Program-made: the position numbers and the translations under genes
Assembly: GCA_025403435.1 (NCBI GenBank)
Contig: CM046341.1
Span: 19,181,460 to 19,245,459 of the forward strand
Direction of reading: 5' to 3'
Length of the DNA stretch: 64,000 nt
Source: Artocarpus heterophyllus
Taxonomy: Eukaryota > Streptophyta > Magnoliopsida > Rosales > Moraceae
In this document: positions 58,399 to 64,000 of the stretch, in pieces
How the letters are laid out: each line of letters starts with the position of its first letter
Numbering within the stretch: the stretch's first letter is position 1
Notes under the pieces: model-generated
What the model was told of the DNA's origin: nothing
Databases searched by the model: none
What the model saw: only the letters and a program-made list of their open reading frames with translations

Positions 58399-59781
58399 GC
58401 GTCTTGTCTCGGCAGGCGTCGATGTCACATTTGTCACCATCCACTACGGCTACCGTCGCATGACCTACGGTGACAAAACGGCTGCCGCCGCCGCTGTCCA
58501 AAACTGAAGCGCGTCAATGACCCACGCGCCGTTCTCCAACGGATATGATGATGGTCTTAAGCCGGGGGACGACTATGAACACTTCCGTACCGAGCTCCAA
58601 CGTTGCGGATCTCAAGCCATTTCGGACCTCGTTGTATCCGCTACTAGCGAGGGACGGCCTTACACCTGCTTGGTCCACAGCATCCTCCTCCCGTGGGCCG
58701 GGCAGACGGCGGAGGAGATCCGTCTGCCATCGTTCCTCCTATGGATACAGCCCGCTACGGTTTTCGATATCTATTACTACTACTTCCATGGCTACGAAGA
58801 CATTATTAGGGAAAACCGTACTAAAGACCCTTCGACTGATGAATCATCAACGACACTGCCAGGGCTGTCGTTGAAGTTCTCCCGCCGCGATCTTCCGTCC
58901 TTCATGGACGCTGCCAACACTTACACGTTCGCACTACCCATGTTTAAAGAAGAGTTCGAATTATTTCACAAAATAAAAAATCCTAAGGTACTAGTGAACA
59001 CCTTTGATAACCTGGAGCCGGAGGCTTTGAAATCGATTGAGGGGTTTGGTTTGATCGGAATCGGGCCGTTAATTCCGTCCACATTCTTGGACGACAAGGA
59101 CCCTTTTGATCATACTTCTATTGGAGGTGATCTTGACTATGATCAGAACTACATTAAGTGGTTGAACTCCAAACCAAAAGGGTCAGTCATTTACGTGTCA
59201 TTTGGGAGCTTTTTGATGTTGCCAAAGGCTCAAATGGAGGAGATCGCAAAAGGTTTGTTGGATTTTGGACGTCCCTTCTTCTGGGTCATAAGAGAGAGTC
59301 AAAAGAAAAAGGAAGAAGAACAAATAGAAGAAGAAGAAGAGAAATTGAGTTGTCAAGAGGAATTGGATAAGCTTGGGAAAATAGTTCCATGGTGCCACCA
59401 AGTTGAAGTTTTGTCAAACGCTTCTTTGGGGTGCTTCGTGACGCATTGTGGGTGGAATTCCACATTAGAGAGCTTGGCTTGCGGCGTGCCTGTCGTGGCG
59501 TTTCCTCAGTGGTCAGACCAAGGGACCAACGCGAATTTGATAGAAGATGTGTGGAAGGCTGGTGTGAGAGTGAAGCCTAACGGAAGGGAATTGTAGAGAG
59601 TGAAGAGATAAAGAGGTGTTTGGAGTTGGTAATGGAGGGAGAGGAATTGAGAAGGAACGCCGTGAAATGGAAGGATTTGGCTAGGGAAGCTGCCAAGGAA
59701 GGTGGGTCTTCAGATAAGAATCTCAAGGCTTTTGTGGCCGAGGTTATTGGAAAATGTCATGATCATACTTTCTCGGATTAG
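58322..59781 (+). pseudogene. UDP-glycosyltransferase, UGT75-like (copy 3), disrupted
   Basis: Collinear with copies 1 and 2 over the full gene, with two lesions. Codon 62 is TGA (58505-58507) where the paralogues have Gly. A one-base deletion near 59582 (ACGGAAGGG for ACGAGAAGGG) shifts the frame and stops it at 59594-59596. The ancestral stop would be at 59779-59781. Between the lesions 359 codons stay open, including a complete PSPG box (WCHQ...WSDQ). The rest of the sequence is well preserved, so inactivation is recent. A 359-residue product from the internal ATG 58517 would lack the N-terminal acceptor part and is unlikely to be active. Confidence 0.9.
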
Positions 59782-60772
59782 AAAACTTAATTGTAAGCCA
59801 ACCTTTATGGTCACCGGGAATCCTCCTCCTTTTTTTTTTCTCTGCGCCAATAGCTTTATGTTTGCTAAATATATTGGTAAGATTATTATGTACGTCGCGC
59901 AACTAGCCAACCTTTATGCCCCAAAACTTCAATTAAAATGCCAAGCAACATTTTAACGTTTTCAAAATAGTTTTATTTTAAAAATTAAGAATTTTTAAGA
60001 ATTATGTTGATGATGTTTTTGAATTTTTTACCTATAAAGTCGTGAAAAACAGAATCAATATGAAAGAGGGACCTTTGCTGAAATTACAGGACAATAATTA
60101 CAAGCCAAGCTTTATGGTTCCCGTCTTAAATCATTGAGAAATGGTTCTATTCGTTATCAGGAATGTTGAGTATGCATGTGGTCATTCAGCCTTTATTTTT
60201 TGTCCTAGAACTGCTCAACCCATTTTTATTTGAGAGATGTGTACATTTATACGTTTTTGTGTCCTTGGTGCAGTGCTTAAGACTAAAAATCCAAGAGAAT
60301 GAAGGAAATAGAAAATTTTTGGAAGGAAAATAAAAAATATTAATATTATTAATTTCAAGTACAGGAATTGATAGCATATTTTACTCAAAAGACAAAAAGG
60401 AAAAAGAAAAAAGAAAAAAGAAAGGAGTATAAATGCTTGAAATGTTTTCGTGCCTCTTCTGCTCTTCAGATTATTTATTTATTTATTTATTTTTTACTGT
60501 TCACCGCTATTATTTCCTCCCATACACTTCAAATAAATACAAAGTGCTGCAATTTTATTATTATTTTTTTTTACATTTAGTTTTAGACTCTTCCATTTGT
60601 TATCATTTTTAAAAGTTGTTGTTTGTTACAAAATTCTATAAAAATTTCAAACTTTTTTATCTGTGTTTTTGTAAATGGTCTAAAAATAACCACTTATCTC
60701 ATGTTTGATCAGTTAAATTTCTAAATTATCAAAATCACCCTTAATAATATATTTTTTTATAGACAAAAATAT
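59782..60772. other. 3' flank of UGT pseudogene copy 3
   Basis: AT-rich, collinear with the 3' flanks of copies 1 and 2, without the small MITE. No gene is seen. Confidence 0.7.
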
Positions 60773-60947
60773 TGTAGCGCCCGTAGATTTTAAATGAAAT
60801 TAATTATATTAAATTTAATTATCGAGTATGCCAAGTTTAAATAAATGTTTTAGTATCCATTTTAGTTTCATTGCATTATTTTTATTTTAAGAAAATATGT
60901 AAAAATTCTAGTCTTATATTCGAGATATCTATTAGACATGATGCCCT

Positions 60948-61151
60948 AAGGAACTAAGATTTCACAAGAAGAGTAAGCATATTTATCGAAAGTATCATGT
61001 GATAAAGGACTTCATTCATGGCAGGCAGATTGTTGTTTGCAATATTGCATTTGAGGACAATTTAACTGATCCATTCACGAATACACTAACTGCGAGAGTT
61101 TTTGAGAGGCATGGGGATGCGAGATATGTCATATTCACTCACTTAATGTAA
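60948..61151 (+). pseudogene. C-terminal pol (RNase H end) of the copia element
   Basis: An open tail of about 67 codons to TAA at 61149-61151. It contains RFHKKSKHI, KYHVIKD and ENxADPFT-type (EDNLTDPFTNTL) segments typical of the C-terminus of plant copia polyproteins. Most of pol is missing. Confidence 0.88.
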
Positions 61152-61160
61152 GTGGGATAT

Positions 61161-63230
61161 TGTTAGACACGATACCCTATGGAGTAAAATGTTGTAATAT
61201 GTTTTTGGAGACATTTTATCAATAAAGAATTTATTTATTGTTCATATACTAAATGTTGTCTTCTTTATGTTCATATTTGTTGAATGTATGATAAGCAAAT
61301 AAAAGTCTAAGACTGTCGGTGTAAACTTTTAAGAATCATGTATAGATGGACAGATTATGCAGAAGAAATGAATCTTAAAGGTGCTGGTCTAAATCATAAG
61401 ATCTACAATCGAATCAAGTTTGGCGTTTTATTCATGCTAAGATTGTTATGTTGTCTACATCTCTAATGGGAGATAGCTTGTCTTGGTCATTGGAGTGGGA
61501 CTCCATGAGTAGAAACCATGGTCCATTGCCATAGGTGACAATATATTAGATTAGGAACATAATAGTTTAATTGATTTGGATTAATAATTCCATTTGTATA
61601 AATCAATTAACTTTAGACAATAATATGTGTTGTGTCTTAATCTTGAAATAATTAATGGGCCTATATTCTTGACTTATATCTTTTGATGTACCAAAAGGTG
61701 ACATCCTGACTTAATGATGGTATGCATACTGGTACATTAGAGACATGATTCTTGATTGCGTAGCCTTGTTGTTCATAGATATAGAATCCATAGCTCTTTT
61801 TGTAGAGTTAATGATATTCTCTTATATGTGTTATCCTGTATTGGAAGACTAGAGCGCTCAACCATTTGAATACATAGATGTAACTGAACGTTATAGTATC
61901 TTTGGATAGTAAATATTCCAATAATATGATAATGGAACGTACGATAAAAATAATCGGGAAGGGAAAAATGGAATTTATCCTTGAGCCGATTATGAATATC
62001 CCATGGGGATGTCATACATTATGATATATCATGGACGGTTAGCTTATTGAAGATTCGTAATTTTATATAATTCGAGAGTGTAGCTTTAAGCTTTTAGTGG
62101 AATAGCGTTAGAGTTGATAATTATAAAATATGTATCTAGGATATTGTATTTTATAATTATAGGAGCTTGAACTGTATAAGTCCATCAGGTCCCTTTTGCT
62201 AGCTCATAATAAATCATGTAATGATACGGCATGTTTTTCCTAAATATTGGTGACTTATGGTAAATTATTAGATTAGTTGAAATTCGATAAGATTAGATTT
62301 AATAATTTATGTTAGTTTATCGGTTGAATTAATTTTTAAATTAGTTCAAGATAAACATGTTGAATTATTTGGATAATATTTTATTTTCAATGAGATTATC
62401 TAGATATGATTCTTTTGATTAGATAACTTTTTCTATTAGGTTATTTGAATTATAACTGAGGCTCTATCTAAGAATCTCGGGTGGAAAATAAGATATTCTC
62501 AGGGATCAAATTATCACAAGTTTGGTCGGCCGATGTGTTAGTTCGGCCTACCGATCCTACGATAATCTGTATACGTATTTTAAATGCATTTTTTTCATTA
62601 AAAGTTGATCTAGATTTGAATTTTGAGGCCTTATCTGATAGGGATTAACCTCAGATTCAACCACTATAAATAGGGGGTGAGTTTTCTCGGTTGAGAAGGA
62701 TAGAGTAAGTACTTTGGTTTGAGAAACTCTGAAACTCCCTGAGAACTATTATTCAACATCAAGAACCTTAGTTCTACGTTTTCTCAACTGGTTGGAAGGT
62801 GAGTCACCAAAGAAAGAGTTGTACGACATGTAACCACCTACACTCCAATCATGGATAGAGAATAACAAAGAAGACTAGTTGGTTGAGGCTCTTATGGAAC
62901 CTTATGGAAACTCCCTGAGAACTATTATTCAACATCAAGAACCTTAGTTCTACGTTTTCTCAACTGGTTGGAAGGTGAGTCACCAAAGAAAGAGTTGTAC
63001 GACATGTAACCACCTACACTCCAATCATGGATAGAGAATAACAAAGAAGACTAGTTGGTTGAGGCTCTTATGGAACGTTCTTCTCAACACGAATTCAAGC
63101 TCAATTTGTTACACAAAAGAGGTTAGTAAGATCTGTTATTAATTTATGTATTTAGCATATCTAACTTGTGTTTTGGAAAACACCCTAATTTAAAAATTTT
63201 AAAATACTGCTGCTTACTCATTTTCCAACA
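61161..63230 (+). repeat. 3' LTR of the copia element
   Basis: TGTTAGACACG to TTTTCCAACA, 2070 bp, preceded by the purine tract AAGTGGGATAT. TATA candidate CTATAAATAGGG near 62662. Two motifs of the TCGGCC(TAC)CGA family at about 62525-62554 and a perfect 170-bp duplication at 62731-63076. It is related to the LTR piece at 39334-39811. Confidence 0.9.
62731..63076. repeat. Perfect 170-bp direct duplication in the copia LTR
   Basis: 62731-62900 and 62907-63076 are identical, separated by CTTATG, which is also a piece of the repeat end (microhomology). The related LTR at 39334-39811 has the unit once. Confidence 0.95.
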
Positions 63231-64000
63231 ATATCAAACTTTTGAAACAGTTTTGTTTGTTTGTATTTGTGCCACTATATTTCCTCATAATTACCAAAAT
63301 ACCAAAGCTGTTTCTTCCAAAGCTACCCACGTTTACCATCACACCCTAGCTTAGTTAGCAACTTTCCAAGCAAGACTTGTGGGTTAACTGTTTTCCATGT
63401 ATTTTATTTCGAAAGCCCAGAAGCCCACCTACTCCTTAATGCTCCAAAAAAAAAAAACCCATCAGACCAAATTCACACATTTGGTTCTTTTCTCTCTACT
63501 ACTGCACACGCCCTCTCTCTCAATCACCCTTCCTTTTCTCCTATTGCAGCAAATATAAAAATAAAAAAGGGCAGCCACCACTTTCCTTAGAAACTCAACC
63601 GCAATTGAACCATGAACAAGTCTAGAGAGTTGAACAAGCTTGAATATCTTTCTTTTTTCAAGAAAATTGAAGTAGGCTTCTTTAACCAAAAATATGAAAT
63701 TTTTCTCTCTTTATCCAGATTGTTGAAGAGAGCTTTGTTCTTATTTTTCAATCGATTATGGTTCCATGAGTTGTGTAGGCATGCATTTTTGATTATTTCA
63801 TGATTTAAGTTTACAAGGTCGATTTGCATATGTTCTTGATTTATTTTTTGTAAAAATTTCTGTTTTAAAACATTTAGATTGTGTTTTTGAATATGGAATT
63901 ACAGGAAAAACATTTCTTGGTGTTCATACATGATTTTTTAAGTGTTCAGAACAACTCTTGCATTAGAAACTAATTTGAGCGACGAATTTGAGAAAAACTC

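Larger units (their letters stand above)
60930..63230 (+). mobile_element. Ty1/copia element with a large internal deletion (unit 3)
   Basis: Exact 5-bp target duplication ATATC (60925-60929 and 63231-63235). The left end keeps only ~20-30 bases of a 5' LTR (TATTAGACATGATGCCCTA, compare TGTTAGACACGATACCCTA at 61161). It then joins directly to the C-terminal RNase H part of pol, followed by a complete 2070-bp 3' LTR. Units 1 and 2 lack it. Confidence 0.9.
57525..64000 (+). repeat. Segmental duplication, unit 3 (continues past the window)
   Basis: Aligned with about 920-5840 of unit 1. It lacks the 5'-most ~900 bases, the small MITE, the hAT MITE and the solo LTR, and contains a copia insertion (60930-63230). 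The window ends before the site where elements A and B sit in units 1 and 2. Confidence 0.88.
60773..64000 (+). mobile_element. Old LTR-like sequence (unit 3), interrupted by a copia element
   Basis: Starts TGTAGCGCCCGTAG, the best preserved start of the three copies. It continues after the copia insertion to the window edge, following 4499-5860 of unit 1. Confidence 0.45.

Overview
The window is AT-rich plant nuclear DNA, probably from a eudicot. The evidence is three copies of a plant-type family-1 UDP-glycosyltransferase gene (UGT75-like) in a sea of nested LTR retrotransposons with plant-type primer binding sites, plus several small DNA transposons. I saw no tRNA, rRNA or prokaryotic features. 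Only two genes look intact and cellular: UGT copy 1 (1784-3241) and UGT copy 2 (43795-45252). A third copy (58322-59781) is a pseudogene.

The three UGTs sit in copies of one segment. Unit 1 covers 1 to about 6293. Unit 2 starts at 41438 and resumes after a retrotransposon up to about 57411. Unit 3 runs from about 57525 to the right edge. All units share the 5' flank, gene, 3' flank and the start of an old LTR-like sequence. Private insertions mark each unit: a 606-bp hAT-type MITE in unit 1, a 599-bp solo LTR in the promoter of unit 2, and a collapsed Ty1/copia element in unit 3. A Tekay-like chromovirus sits at the same base with the same target duplication in units 1 and 2, so it was present before those units separated.

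Units 1 and 2 are separated by about 30 kb of repeats. From left to right these are: the truncated Tekay-like element A (6294-11737); a CACTA-type terminus (to 13138); unassigned DNA; a 23-kb Athila/Tat-type element D on the minus strand (15149-38127, target duplication CTTAA); a complete Tekay-like element C (23261-34210, target duplication CTAGG) inserted in the gag of D; and two nested Ty1/copia gag fragments (38534-40925). A complete but decayed Tekay-like element B (47643-56766) lies between UGT copies 2 and 3.

The most unusual object is element D. It has gag and protease but no recognisable reverse transcriptase or integrase. In the space upstream of its 3' LTR it carries an intronless LONELY GUY (LOG) cytokinin-activating-enzyme-like reading frame (19027-19699) and a small Lys/Arg- and Cys-rich reading frame (20516-20880). 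Its LTRs hold TATA boxes preceded by clusters of CACGTG G-boxes. A second unexpected pattern is a near-palindromic GC-rich motif (TCGGCAGGCCGA and its complement) found in clusters in the LTRs of two different gypsy families and also in a copia LTR. A different GC palindrome is clustered with similar spacing in the U3 of the solo LTR.
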